From JBPCNH01 sp051001455 (GTDB lineage: Bacteria > Actinomycetota > CADDZG01 > WHSQ01): a DNA stretch of 64,000 nucleotides. Every line of letters begins with the position of its first letter. Positions within the stretch are counted from its first letter, which is position 1. A program made the translations under genes and the position numbers. Shown in pieces: positions 44,532 through 52,742 of the stretch. The notes under the pieces were generated by a model. It saw only the letters and a list, made by a program, of their open reading frames with translations, had not been told where the DNA came from and made no database searches. The DNA is taken from NCBI GenBank assembly GCA_051001455.1, contig JBPCNH010000004.1:124001-188000 (forward strand), given 5' to 3'.

Positions 44532-46054
44532 TATCCGGGCGGGATGCGACCTAGAAGGCGACGCAGCCCCGTGCGCTCCTCGTCGGTAGCTGCGAGGGCG
44601 AGGTAAGCCAGGGTGTACGCCAGCACTCCCAGCGAGCCCGTCAGAAGCAGGTCGAGAGCCCAGCGATCGGGCGCCAGCCGGTGTGCAACGAGCATGGCTC
44701 CCCCACCCACCAGCACCGGGCCGGCGAGCCGGAGATAGGCACGGTCGTAGGGCTGGATACCCACGATCCTGTGCACGAGGACGAGCCGCGCCAGGTTGGA
44801 CACGCCGAAGGTGACGGCGTTCGCCACGGCAGCCCCCTCCATCCCATAGCGCGAGGCAAGCACCACTGCGAGAACCACGTCGAAGATGAGACTTCCGAGG
44901 TAGACGAGAAGGTCCCATCCCGTTCGTCCCACCATGATCAAGACGAAGCCCACGCTGCCCGTGGCGATATTGACCAGCTGCCCGGCGAGCAGTATCACCA
45001 ACGCCGTGCGACCGGAGCCGAACCCTTCGCCAAACATGCTGAGAACCGAGCTCGGTGCCACGGCCATCAACAGGAAAGCCGGTAACGTCGCTGCGAGCGT
45101 CCACCGGGTCAGGGTCTTGAAGAGCCGGCCGAGGCGCTCGATCTCACCTTTGGCGTAGAGGTCGGCGACGTAAGGGCTGAACATCAGGTTCATCGAGGTC
45201 AAGAACAGCACGACCATATGCCCGGCGCGCAGAACGGCTGAGTAGACGCCGATCTCGGCTTGATCGACATATCTCGTCAGGATGAAGAGGTCGGTCCAGA
45301 ACAACAGTTGAGAGAACAGCGCTGCCGGAGCACGCGGGCCGGCATAGCGAAGCAGACGCGCGGCCCACCCTGCATCCGGAACCTCCGACCCCCAGCCCGC
45401 CGTCTCTCTACGCCATGCACTCCCTGCCGCGACCGACGCCAACAACCACGAGATCGAGTAAGCGAGAGTAGCCATCCACGTGGTCTCCGACACCCGCCAT
45501 CCCGCCACCATCAACGCGATCCAGAGAAGGGGCTGTCCGGCCCAGAAGATGTAGAGGGTGTGGCGCATGATCTTGAGCCCGCGCGTCGCGGCGAGCCACA
45601 CGTTCGTCATAGCGAGGCCGGGCAATCCAAGCGCAGCAGCGACGACGACCCCCGATCCATACGCCCCGGGGATCGAGAACAGCGACCGGATGGTGTCCGC
45701 CAAGGCCACCACGGCAAGAGCGACAACGGCGCTGACCGCCGCTGCGATAACAACGGCGCGCGCTACGGATGACCGGGCGGTGGATCGCCGGTCCGCACCG
45801 CCGGCGATAGCTACGTCACGCAGCACCGCCATATCCATCCCGGCGCGCGTGGCGAAGGATGCTACGAATGCGGCCTGGGTCAACACGGTGACGACTCCGA
45901 ACGCCTCTTTCCCGAGTGTCCTCGCCAGCAAGAGGTTCGCGACCAACGTCGCTAATCCCGCAACGACGATCCCTAGGATGTTCTGCGACGTTCCGGCGAT
46001 GATGTTGCCGTAGTCACCGCCGGCTGCCGGACGTGCGGCCGGGGCGCTGCTCAC
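44531..46054 (-). CDS. Polysaccharide flippase, MOP superfamily (Wzx-like)
   Basis: 507 residues with 12-14 predicted membrane helices. The N-terminus NIIAGTSQNILGIVVAGLATLVANLLLARTLGKEAFG is typical of lipid-linked oligosaccharide flippases. It would move undecaprenyl- or similar-linked glycans outward. No polymerase or O-unit glycosyltransferases sit next to it. GDP-mannose dehydratase is 5 kb away and the GT2 synthase 21 kb away. Start is GTG 46054, 10 bp after guaA. It is coupled to the helicase gene by TAATG. Confidence 0.85.
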   Translation of the reverse strand: MSSAPAARPAAGGDYGNIIAGTSQNILGIVVAGLATLVANLLLARTLGKEAFGVVTVLTQAAFVASFATRAGMDMAVLRDVAIAGGADRRSTARSSVARAVVIAAAVSAVVALAVVALADTIRSLFSIPGAYGSGVVVAAALGLPGLAMTNVWLAATRGLKIMRHTLYIFWAGQPLLWIALMVAGWRVSETTWMATLAYSISWLLASVAAGSAWRRETAGWGSEVPDAGWAARLLRYAGPRAPAALFSQLLFWTDLFILTRYVDQAEIGVYSAVLRAGHMVVLFLTSMNLMFSPYVADLYAKGEIERLGRLFKTLTRWTLAATLPAFLLMAVAPSSVLSMFGEGFGSGRTALVILLAGQLVNIATGSVGFVLIMVGRTGWDLLVYLGSLIFDVVLAVVLASRYGMEGAAVANAVTFGVSNLARLVLVHRIVGIQPYDRAYLRLAGPVLVGGGAMLVAHRLAPDRWALDLLLTGSLGVLAYTLAYLALAATDEERTGLRRLLGRIPPG

Positions 46055-46064
46055 CCCCGGGGAA

Positions 46065-47624
46065 TCACTCCCACTCGATCGTGCCGGGGGGTTTCGAGGT
46101 GATGTCGTAGACCACTCTGTTCACGCCTGGGACTTCATTAACGATGCGACTCGAGATCGTCTCTAGGAGCTCGTAGGGCAGGCGGGCCCAGTCCGCCGTC
46201 ATAGCGTCTTCGCTCGTCACCGCGCGGAGCACGATGGGGTATCCGTAGGTCCGCTCGTCACCCATGACTCCGACCGAGCGAACGGCCGGCAGTACCGCGA
46301 ACGACTGCCAGATCTCTCTCAGCAATCCGGCCTTCTTTATCTCGGCGACGACCACCTCGTCGGCGTTACGAAGGATCTCCAAACGTTCCGGGGTCACCTC
46401 GCCGATGATGCGAACCGCCAAACCGGGTCCCGGGAACGGCTGCCGCCATACGATCTCTTCTGGCAGGCCCAGCTCTTCCCCGACCCTCCGGACCTCGTCC
46501 TTGAAGAGGTTCCGTAACGGCTCTACCAACGTGAACTTCATGTCTTCGGGCAGGCCGCCGACGTTGTGATGGCTCTTTATCTTCGCAGCGTCCTTCGTGC
46601 CAGACTCGATCACATCGGGATAAAGAGTCCCCTGCACGAGGAAACGAGCGTCTTCCAACTCGTCACGTGCCACCTCCTCGAAAACCCGGATAAAGGTTTC
46701 TCCGATGATCTTGCGCTTCCGCTCGGGATCCTCGACCCCTGCCAGGTTTTCGAGGAACCTGTCTGCCACCTTGAGATGGATGAGATCGATGCCCATGTGG
46801 CGACGGAACGTATCTTCGACCTGCTCGGCCTCACCGGCGCGCAGCAATCCATGGTCGACGAAGACGCACGTGAGTTGGTCGCCGATCGCGCGATGTACCA
46901 GCGCTGCAGCAACGGAGGAGTCCACCCCACCCGATAGTCCGCATACGACACCTTCATCGCCCACCTGAGCCCGGATCTCCTCGAGCGACGACTCGATGAC
47001 GGATGTCATCGTCCACGACGGAAGCAGGTCGGCTCCTTCGTAGAGGAAATGCTTCAGCACCTCGGTGCCACGCTCGGAGTGCAGGACCTCCGGATGGAAC
47101 TGGACACCGAAGAGGGCTCGTTGGCGATCCTCAAATGCGGCCACCGGGCACGATGGCGTAGAGGCCGTGGCCGAGAAACCCGGCGGGGCCTTAACGACGG
47201 CGTCGTTATGGCTCATCCATACCGTCTGCTCCTGTGGCAGCTCCCGGAACAGAAGCGACCCGGGTGCATCAACCGTTAGATCTGCCTTACCGAACTCGCC
47301 TACGCCCGTGCGTGCCACCTCGCCGCCCAGGGTGGTGGCCATCAGCTGTTGCCCGTAGCAGATGCCTAGGACCGGCACCCCCAGATCGAACACTTTGGGA
47401 TCGATGGTGGGAGCGCCCGGCTGATGAACCGACTTGGGGCCACCCGACAGGATCAACGCGGCCGGTTTGCGAGCGGCGATCTCGGCTGCACTCAATTCGT
47501 GCGGGACGATCTCCGAGTAGACGTGGCACTCGCGCACCCGGCGGGCGATCAACTGTGCGTACTGGGCGCCGTAGTCGATGACGAGGACGGGCGAGGAGGT
47601 CACTTCAGGAGAGGTTTTCGGCAT
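46065..47624 (-). CDS. guaA: GMP synthase (glutamine-hydrolysing)
   Basis: XMP to GMP using glutamine and ATP. 519 residues. Class I amidotransferase: VLVIDYGAQYAQLIARRVRE near 13-32, nucleophile Cys in VLGICYGQQLM near 85, His/Glu in GVQFHPEVLHSE near 173. Synthase: P-loop GLSGGVDSSVAAALVH near 229. C-terminal dimerisation domain ends VYDITSKPPGTIEWE. ATG 47624 has AGGG six bases before it and is preferred to a TTG two codons upstream. Confidence 0.96.
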   Translation of the reverse strand: MPKTSPEVTSSPVLVIDYGAQYAQLIARRVRECHVYSEIVPHELSAAEIAARKPAALILSGGPKSVHQPGAPTIDPKVFDLGVPVLGICYGQQLMATTLGGEVARTGVGEFGKADLTVDAPGSLLFRELPQEQTVWMSHNDAVVKAPPGFSATASTPSCPVAAFEDRQRALFGVQFHPEVLHSERGTEVLKHFLYEGADLLPSWTMTSVIESSLEEIRAQVGDEGVVCGLSGGVDSSVAAALVHRAIGDQLTCVFVDHGLLRAGEAEQVEDTFRRHMGIDLIHLKVADRFLENLAGVEDPERKRKIIGETFIRVFEEVARDELEDARFLVQGTLYPDVIESGTKDAAKIKSHHNVGGLPEDMKFTLVEPLRNLFKDEVRRVGEELGLPEEIVWRQPFPGPGLAVRIIGEVTPERLEILRNADEVVVAEIKKAGLLREIWQSFAVLPAVRSVGVMGDERTYGYPIVLRAVTSEDAMTADWARLPYELLETISSRIVNEVPGVNRVVYDITSKPPGTIEWE

Positions 47625-47651
47625 AGGCAACCCTACCGCGCCGCCACCCGG

Positions 47652-48527
47652 TCAACCGGGATACCGGCCCTCCACCACCACGCTGAGAGCGTCGTCGTCC
47701 TCCACCACACCGGTCTCCACGAAACCCGCCTTCTTCAGCATCTGCTCGACGTCCCACGACAGATCCTCTGCCATCTCCAGCAGCAGCCAGCCGTCGGGTG
47801 TCAACCATCTCGTCGACTCGTCAACGGCGCGCCGCATGAGACCGAGCCCGTCCCCGGAGGGATCACTCAACGTGTACTCGGGCTCGTAATCGCGCACTTC
47901 CGATGGCAGGTCCTGTAACTCATCTTGAGAAACGTAGGGAACGTGGCCCGTGATCAGGTTCACGCTGCCGTGGAGCCGCTCGAGCAGCGCCTCGTACAGA
48001 TCACTTATCCCAAAGGTGACGTTCGTGATGCCGAGTCGCTCCGCGTTGAAACGACCTTGTTCCAAACCTTCTTCAGAGATGTCGAAGCCCCAAGCCTCGG
48101 CCTGAGGAAACTCGTGGGCCAGAGCCAGGATGATGGGACCCGCACCGGTACAGACATCCACGATCACCGGGTTTTCCACCTTCTTCAAATGACCGACCGC
48201 CCATTCGACCGTCAGTTCCGAAGATGGGCGCGGCACGAACGCGCCGGGCCACACCTTGAGGTCCATATCCCAGAAAAGGATGCGACCCGTGAGGAACGGA
48301 AAGGGTTCGCCGGCGGCGCGGCGCGCCACAAGTGAAAGGAACCGCTGGCGTATCTCGGGTGGTGGCTCGGAACCCTCCTCGAGACTGTCTGCATCGACGT
48401 CGAGACACATGGCCAGCAACTCTCTCGCTTCGGCGGGCTTATCGTGATCTTCGAAGATGTGAGTTGAGTCCTCGAGGACTCTTTCCGCGATCTTGAGAAG
48501 TTGCTTGATGGTGGTGGGCTCGCTCAT
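47652..48527 (-). CDS. PrmC/HemK-like methyltransferase with altered NPPY motif
   Basis: 291 residues with the PrmC layout: a helical N-terminal domain (1-85, with PFPFLTGRILFWDMDLKV replacing the usual PL.YI.G...F) and a SAM-binding fold, VDVCTGAGPIILALA near 119-133. Where PrmC has NPPY, which grips the release-factor glutamine, this protein has GHVPY near 192-196. It is therefore probably not the canonical release-factor methylase. Related actinobacterial proteins carry NAPY variants. ATG 48527; 55 bp after the Lrp gene and 27 bp before guaA. Confidence 0.75.
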   Translation of the reverse strand: MSEPTTIKQLLKIAERVLEDSTHIFEDHDKPAEARELLAMCLDVDADSLEEGSEPPPEIRQRFLSLVARRAAGEPFPFLTGRILFWDMDLKVWPGAFVPRPSSELTVEWAVGHLKKVENPVIVDVCTGAGPIILALAHEFPQAEAWGFDISEEGLEQGRFNAERLGITNVTFGISDLYEALLERLHGSVNLITGHVPYVSQDELQDLPSEVRDYEPEYTLSDPSGDGLGLMRRAVDESTRWLTPDGWLLLEMAEDLSWDVEQMLKKAGFVETGVVEDDDALSVVVEGRYPG

Positions 48528-48582
48528 AAGGCCGCAATGGTACGTCCGTCAGGATGGAGAACGAACAAACTTCTAGAGAGGG

Positions 48583-49080
48583 TTAGCCGACCTCTTCCAG
48601 GTGAGCGGCCGGCTCCGGGACCGAAGGACAAGGGCACTCGAGTTCGGTTGACAGCACGATGGTCGTCCTGGTCCGCGCAACTCCGGGGATGCTCCTGATC
48701 CTTCGAAGAAGTGCTTCGAGATCCTTGTTCGTCGCCGTGCGGATCTTGATCAGATAACAATCCTGTCCCGCAACCCTATGGAACTCCAAGACGTCCGGCT
48801 CGCTACAGATCTGCTCGACGATCGGATCATCGTGAGCGAACTCGCTGCCTTCGGAGAGGGTCACGAGCGCGAATGCTCCATGACTCCGGTCGATCTTCTC
48901 GGGATCCAGGACGGCCGAGTAGGTCTTGATGACGCCCCTCTGCTCGAGCTTGCGGACCCGCTCGTGGATGGCCGGACCCGATAAGCCGACCTCTTTAGCG
49001 ATCGCCGCATGGGACATGCGGCCGTCCATAGTGAGCAGCTTCAGGATGGCTCTGTCGATCCGATCGAGGTCGGTAGCCAC
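48583..49080 (-). CDS. Lrp/AsnC-family transcriptional regulator
   Basis: 165 residues. N-terminal winged helix-turn-helix: LDRIDRAILKLLTMDGRMSHAAIAKEVGLSGPAIHERVRKLEQRGVI (about 4-51, quoted in pieces: KEVGLSGPAIHERV is the recognition part). C-terminal RAM ligand domain with GQDCYLIKIRT near 105 and the turn IRSIPGVARTRTTIVL. Such proteins sense amino acids. The C-terminus carries two Cys (ECPC), unusual in the family. Start is GTG 49080. It is the third reading frame after a good promoter at 49395-49423, whose boxes are framed by an inverted repeat that this regulator could bind. Confidence 0.88.
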   Translation of the reverse strand: MATDLDRIDRAILKLLTMDGRMSHAAIAKEVGLSGPAIHERVRKLEQRGVIKTYSAVLDPEKIDRSHGAFALVTLSEGSEFAHDDPIVEQICSEPDVLEFHRVAGQDCYLIKIRTATNKDLEALLRRIRSIPGVARTRTTIVLSTELECPCPSVPEPAAHLEEVG

Positions 49081-49084
49081 TCGA

Positions 49085-49189
49085 CTACCGACCCCGACGG
49101 ACCGAACGGGCTGGGATCCGGCGAGCAGGTAGGGGGGGAACCTGCGTCGCCGACAGCCCCGGGTCGATCCCGTACATGAGAGCGATCAT
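49085..49189 (-). CDS. Possible 34-residue small ORF upstream of the Lrp gene
   Basis: ATG 49189 to TAG 49085, 34 residues, starting MIALMYGIDPGL and ending in an Arg-rich tail. An excellent ribosome site (GAGGAGG, seven bases before ATG) argues that it is translated. It ends 4 bp before the Lrp GTG, so it could act as a translational coupler or leader peptide. No homology recognised and composition is not strongly protein-like, so it may be only a regulatory uORF. Confidence 0.35.
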   Translation of the reverse strand: MIALMYGIDPGLSATQVPPLPARRIPARSVRRGR

Positions 49190-49224
49190 CTCGATGCCTC
49201 CTCTTCAAGGGGAGCGGCCTCTCC

Positions 49225-49350
49225 CTAGATGAGGGGGAGGTGCTCCCGGGTGGTCGTCCAGTCCTCACCGTCGCGGGTGCTGGTACCGAACCGAGCGGCC
49301 AGGACCTCGAAGCCCATCACGCCAGCTACGAATACAAGTCCTTCTACCAT
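49225..49350 (-). CDS. Small hydrophobic protein, 41 residues
   Basis: ATG 49350 to TAG 49225, 41 residues. The N-terminal half is hydrophobic (GLVFVAGVMGFEVLAARF, one membrane segment at most) and the C-terminal half polar: GTSTRDGEDWTTTREHLP. The shape, a short helix then an R-x-G/S-x-D-W-type polar tail, recalls small uncharacterised actinobacterial proteins. It is the first ORF after the promoter at 49395-49423 and lies upstream of the Lrp gene in the same direction. GGTGG lies five bases before ATG plus AAGG. Function unknown. Confidence 0.5.
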   Translation of the reverse strand: MVEGLVFVAGVMGFEVLAARFGTSTRDGEDWTTTREHLPLI

Positions 49351-49392
49351 CCTTACCACCAACTTCCTAGGCTAGAAGCCCGATTGACTTCT

Positions 49393-49430
49393 GAATCGTA
49401 GCAGACCAGAAGCCCTGCGTCAAACGATTC
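49393..49430. promoter_or_regulatory. Promoter and inverted-repeat operator upstream of the Lrp operon
   Basis: On the minus strand, TTGACG (49423-49418) and TACGAT (49400-49395) are exactly 17 bp apart, 5 of 6 and 4 of 6 matches to consensus. GAATCGT at 49393-49399 and its complement ACGATTC at 49424-49430 frame the region, one arm overlapping the -10 and the other abutting the -35. A third GAATCGT lies at about 49487. This is a typical layout for autorepression by the downstream Lrp/AsnC regulator. Confidence 0.6.
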
Positions 49431-49459
49431 CTAGGTAAATCGATGTCGAAAAGGCAGAA

Positions 49460-49482
49460 AACCTCCCCACAGGGAGGCTTTC
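49460..49482 (-). terminator. Intrinsic terminator of guaB3
   Basis: CCTCCC (49462-49467) and GGGAGG (49472-49477) form a perfect 6-bp stem with a CACA loop. On the minus strand the stem is followed by TTTTCTGCCTTTT, giving a U-rich tail downstream of guaB3. The plus-strand flank CTTTCCTTT could also terminate transcription in the other direction. Confidence 0.7.
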
Positions 49483-49528
49483 CTTTGAATCGTTAGGGCA
49501 GAGAGGGGCAGAGGTTTAGGTCCTTCAG

Positions 49529-50689
49529 CTAGGCCCCCATCCCTAGGCCTTGCGCCGTCTGCAACGCTTTCCCTTCTGTCTTGAGGGCCGGGGCGACCAT
49601 GACCTCGGCTTTCTGGAATTCCTTGATGTTGGCGTACCCGCAGGTTGCGAGACTCGTTCGCAGGGCCCCCATGAGGTTCAAGCGGCCGTCGTTCTCATGA
49701 GCAGGCCCCACCAGAACCTGCTCGAGTGTCCCCAGGGCGGAGGTCTTCACCCGGGCTCCGCGCGGGAGCGTCGGGTGGAAAGTGGCCATACCCCAGTGAT
49801 AGCCGTGCCCCGGAGCTTCCGAGGCGGTAGCGAGAGGAGAGCCGATCATGACGGCATCGGCGCCGCAGGCGATGGCCTTGGCGATATCCCCTCCCGTTCG
49901 CATCCCCCCGTCTGCGATGACGTGGCAGTAACGCCCGGTCTCATCGAGGTGGCGGATCCGCGCCCCAGCCGCGTCGGCTATCGCCGTCGCCTGAGGGACG
50001 CCTACGCCGAGAACTCCCCTGGTGGTGCAAGCCGCGCCCGGACCCACACCTACCAGCACGCCGACGGCTCCCGTCCTCATCAGGTGCAAGGCGGTGGAAT
50101 ACGACGCGCAGCCGCCGACGATCACGGGGATGTCATAGGTGGAGATGAAACGCTTGAGGTTCAAAGGCTCGGTCTTCGTTGATTTGTGCTCGGCCGATAC
50201 GACCGTTCCCTGGATGACGAGGATGTCGAGCTCCGCTTCGAGGGCGAGCTTGTTGTACTTCTCCACCTTCTGCGGAGTCAGCGACGCGGCCGCATAAACG
50301 CCCGCATCTTTGATCTCACGGATGCGCTTGTAGATCAATTCTTCTTTGACTTCCTCTTTGTAGAGTTCCTGCATGCGACTGGTGGCCTCGGCGTCGGGCA
50401 AGGACGCGATCTCCGCGAGGATGGAATCCGGGTCTTCGTAGCGTGTCTGTAGACCCTCGAGGTTCAGAACGGCCAACCCGCCCAGCCGTCCGATCTCGAT
50501 CGCCGTCTTCACGGAGACGACACCGTCCATGGCCGACGCCAGAAGCGGAAGCTCGAACTTGAACGCGTCGATCTCCCATGAGATGTCCACGTCGTCGGGG
50601 TCCCTGGTGCGCCGGGACGGGACGATCGCCACGTCATCGAAGCCGTAAGCCCTGCGGCCGGACTTTCCGATCCCTATCTCGATCTCCAA
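49529..50689 (-). CDS. guaB3: GuaB3-family IMP dehydrogenase-related protein
   Basis: 386 residues, TIM barrel of the IMPDH/GMP reductase family without CBS domains. EIGIGKSGRRAYGFDDVAIVPSRRTRD at the N-terminus (in pieces: RRAYGFDDVAIVPSRR) is characteristic of actinobacterial GuaB3. The catalytic loop reads GVGPGAACTTRGVLGVG with Cys near 225, and DGGMRTGGDIAKAI binds phosphate. GuaB3 proteins have been shown or proposed to act as GMP reductases, so it may run opposite to guaA encoded 2 kb away. I favour TTG 50689, because AAGGAG lies nine bases upstream and the product begins like the family (MEIEIGIG). An ATG at 50719 is the alternative. Confidence 0.88.
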   Translation of the reverse strand: MEIEIGIGKSGRRAYGFDDVAIVPSRRTRDPDDVDISWEIDAFKFELPLLASAMDGVVSVKTAIEIGRLGGLAVLNLEGLQTRYEDPDSILAEIASLPDAEATSRMQELYKEEVKEELIYKRIREIKDAGVYAAASLTPQKVEKYNKLALEAELDILVIQGTVVSAEHKSTKTEPLNLKRFISTYDIPVIVGGCASYSTALHLMRTGAVGVLVGVGPGAACTTRGVLGVGVPQATAIADAAGARIRHLDETGRYCHVIADGGMRTGGDIAKAIACGADAVMIGSPLATASEAPGHGYHWGMATFHPTLPRGARVKTSALGTLEQVLVGPAHENDGRLNLMGALRTSLATCGYANIKEFQKAEVMVAPALKTEGKALQTAQGLGMGA

Positions 50690-50806
50690 GAGGTGTATCT
50701 CCTTCCATACCCGGCCCATCTCCGGCCGTACCTAAGAGGGGTGCTGTTTAAGTCTCCTATGGGTGTCAACGAAGTACCAGGCTGCTGCATCCCGGCATTT
50801 CGCGTT

Positions 50807-51823
50807 CTACTTGTCCCTGTCCTCCCGAACCAGCCGGCCGGATAACTCGTCATCGAGTTGCTTGATGTCCGCGTCCACCATCAGACGGGCAAGCTCTGCG
50901 AAGGTCGTCCTCGGCTTCCAACCCAATTCGCTGGCGGCTTTCGAGGGGTCCCCCAAGAGGTAATCGACCTCGGCGGGACGGAAATAGTTCGGATCGACCT
51001 CGACGTGCCGCTCCCAATCGAGGCCGGCATGCCCGAAGGCAAGCTCACAGAACTCCCGCACGGAATGCGCCTCCCCCGTCGCGATGACGAAGTCGTCCGG
51101 AGTGTCGCGTTGCAGCATCATCCACATCGCCTCGACGTACTCGGGTGCGTAGCCCCAGTCACGCCTCGCGTCGAGGTTCCCTAGAAAGAGCTTCTTCTGG
51201 ATCCCGGCCTTGATCCGGGCCACCGCCCGCGTGACCTTGCGGGTGACGAAAGTCTCACCGCGCCTACTGCTTTCGTGATTGAACAGGATCCCGTTGCAAG
51301 CGAACATGTCGTAAGACTCGCGGTAATTGACCGTCATCCAGTGAGCGAAGACCTTGGCTACCCCATAGGGACTGCGCGGATGGAAGGCCGTCGTCTCGGT
51401 CTGGGGCGGAGGCGTAGAGCCGAACATCTCGGAAGACCCCGCCTGGTAGAAACGTGTTTCCACGCCGGATGCTCGGATCGCTTCGAGCATCCTGACCGTC
51501 CCCATCCCCGTAGTGTCCGAGGTGTATTCGGGGATGTCGAATGACACCCGGACGTGACTCTGAGCTCCGAGGTGATAGACCTCATCCGGCTCGAGATCCC
51601 GGATCAGATTCACGAGTGAGCCGGAATCCGAGAGATCGCCGTAATGCATCAGGAATCGAACCCCGGATTCATGCGGATCCCTGTAGATATCGTCGAGACG
51701 CTGAGTGTTGAACGTGGAGGCGCGTCTGATCAGACCGTGCACCTCGTATCCCTTGCTCAGGAGGAGCTCCGCCAGATAAGAGCCGTCCTGCCCGGTGACC
51801 CCGGTGATCAGTGCTTTCTTCAT
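50807..51823 (-). CDS. gmd: GDP-mannose 4,6-dehydratase
   Basis: GDP-mannose to GDP-4-keto-6-deoxymannose, precursor of GDP-fucose, rhamnose or perosamine. 338 residues. NADP fold ALITGVTGQDGSYLAELLL at 4-22, Ser/Tyr/Lys catalytic set in AGSSEMFG near 127 and SPYGVAKVFAHW near 150, and Arg in RRDWGYAPEYVEAMW near 220. Length fits. No fucose synthase or perosamine aminotransferase follows in the window. ATG 51823. It diverges from the transglycosylase gene. Confidence 0.94.
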   Translation of the reverse strand: MKKALITGVTGQDGSYLAELLLSKGYEVHGLIRRASTFNTQRLDDIYRDPHESGVRFLMHYGDLSDSGSLVNLIRDLEPDEVYHLGAQSHVRVSFDIPEYTSDTTGMGTVRMLEAIRASGVETRFYQAGSSEMFGSTPPPQTETTAFHPRSPYGVAKVFAHWMTVNYRESYDMFACNGILFNHESSRRGETFVTRKVTRAVARIKAGIQKKLFLGNLDARRDWGYAPEYVEAMWMMLQRDTPDDFVIATGEAHSVREFCELAFGHAGLDWERHVEVDPNYFRPAEVDYLLGDPSKAASELGWKPRTTFAELARLMVDADIKQLDDELSGRLVREDRDK

Positions 51824-51931
51824 AGCGCGTCAGGATAGCCCAGGCAGGACTTGCCCCCGCAGCGGCGAATGAAGCCCTCAGACGGGCTTTGCCTCCCACA
51901 GTGACCATCGGAAGTGGCGACATCGAGCGCT

Positions 51932-51947
51932 TGTGAACCATTTCACA
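51932..51947. promoter_or_regulatory. CRP/GlxR-type cAMP receptor binding box
   Basis: TGTGAACCATTTCACA is an exact TGTGA-N6-TCACA palindrome (it is symmetric over TGTGAA/TTCACA). This is the consensus of cAMP receptor proteins, including actinobacterial Rv3676/GlxR. It lies 126 bp upstream of the transglycosylase ATG and 109 bp from gmd. In mycobacteria and corynebacteria, rpf-type hydrolase genes are known CRP/GlxR targets. A class III adenylate cyclase is encoded at 13693-14511. Confidence 0.65.
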
Positions 51948-51951
51948 TGTT

Positions 51952-52052
51952 CGGGGTGTTTATGCCCCGGTTCGTGGGGTAAGAGGCAGAGCCGGGCCCC
52001 AACGGGCCCTTCTTTTCGCGGGTGCACCCCCCGGCCCCCCGACGCGGGCCGG
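51952..52052 (+). promoter_or_regulatory. Three-hairpin leader with terminator-like stem upstream of the transglycosylase gene
   Basis: CGGGG/CCCCG at 51952-51969. GGGCCC-CAAC-GGGCCC at 51994-52009, followed by TTCTTTT (52010-52016), which looks like an intrinsic terminator. CCGGCCC/GGGCCGG at 52031-52052. The ribosome site AGGAG (52061-52065) follows. No plus-strand gene lies upstream, so the terminator must belong to this leader. The GGGCCC-type arms could pair in other ways, which would allow an antiterminator. No known riboswitch is recognised. The transcription start is not identified, so the first hairpin may lie outside the RNA. Confidence 0.5.
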
Positions 52053-52072
52053 ATCGATCAAGGAGTGGATAC

Positions 52073-52687
52073 ATGGAACGCCTGAATTTCGGCCTGCGCT
52101 CACGGCGTAAGGCTCGCTTCAAACGTATGGCGGTCCCTTTGTGGATAGCCGGCATCATCGGCATGACCCTGGGCCTCCCCGGTCCCGGGACCGGCGTCGC
52201 CCTGCTAACCGGAGTTTTCCAGAGCGATGACGCCCCGTCATCGGGCCGCGGAGCTCTCTACCGAAACGTTGCTACTTCCGATGCGGCCGCATCGATGATG
52301 GAGTTCAAGCAGGAGCTGTTCGACAGCCGTCCTGCGCCGAAACCCGAGCCGGAACCAGAACCTGCCCCCGCGGCCGCAGCCGCCCCGGCTACGGCCGTCC
52401 CAGCCGCCCAGGCCGCCCCGGCCGGTTCGATCGAGGGCATCATCTACGCAGCGGCCGCCGAATTCGGCATCTCCGGGCCTTACTTGCTCGGGATCGCACG
52501 CTGCGAGTCGACCTTGAATCCCAGTGCCGTCTCATCGACGGGCAAATATCACGGACTTTTCCAGTACGACCAAGCGACGTGGAGCGCCTACGGCTACGGC
52601 TCGATCTACGACCCCGTGGCGCAATCGAGAACGACCGCCGAGCTACTGGCTGCCGGCCACGCCAGCCGGTGGCCCAGCTGCGCCTGA
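52073..52687 (+). CDS. Secreted transglycosylase-like (lysozyme-fold/Rpf-like) protein
   Basis: 204 residues. Basic N-terminus, a hydrophobic segment (about 18-40: VPLWIAGIIGMTLGLPG) acting as signal or anchor, a Pro/Glu/Ala-rich linker (about 85-120), and a C-terminal lysozyme-like domain. The latter reads LLGIARCESTLNPSAVSSTGKYHGLFQYDQATW near 145-175; the Glu in RCESTLNP is the catalytic acid, as in SLT and Rpf domains. Likely cuts peptidoglycan in growth or resuscitation. ATG 52073 has AGGAG seven bases upstream. It is preceded by a CRP-type box and an attenuator-like leader. Confidence 0.8.
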   Translation: MERLNFGLRSRRKARFKRMAVPLWIAGIIGMTLGLPGPGTGVALLTGVFQSDDAPSSGRGALYRNVATSDAAASMMEFKQELFDSRPAPKPEPEPEPAPAAAAAPATAVPAAQAAPAGSIEGIIYAAAAEFGISGPYLLGIARCESTLNPSAVSSTGKYHGLFQYDQATWSAYGYGSIYDPVAQSRTTAELLAAGHASRWPSCA

Positions 52688-52742
52688 TCTTCAGCCAGCG
52701 ACCTCGCTCCCTGAGTCAGACGTGTTCTTCGGGGGGCCGGGC

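Noticed and set aside
43290..44606. 438-codon plus-strand open frame
   Set aside because: It is antisense to the UvrD helicase, whose motifs are all in order. Long antisense frames are expected at this G+C; no recognisable domain.
51948..52060. c-di-AMP (ydaO) riboswitch before the transglycosylase
   Set aside because: Expected for this gene class, but the conserved ydaO junction sequences are not visible.
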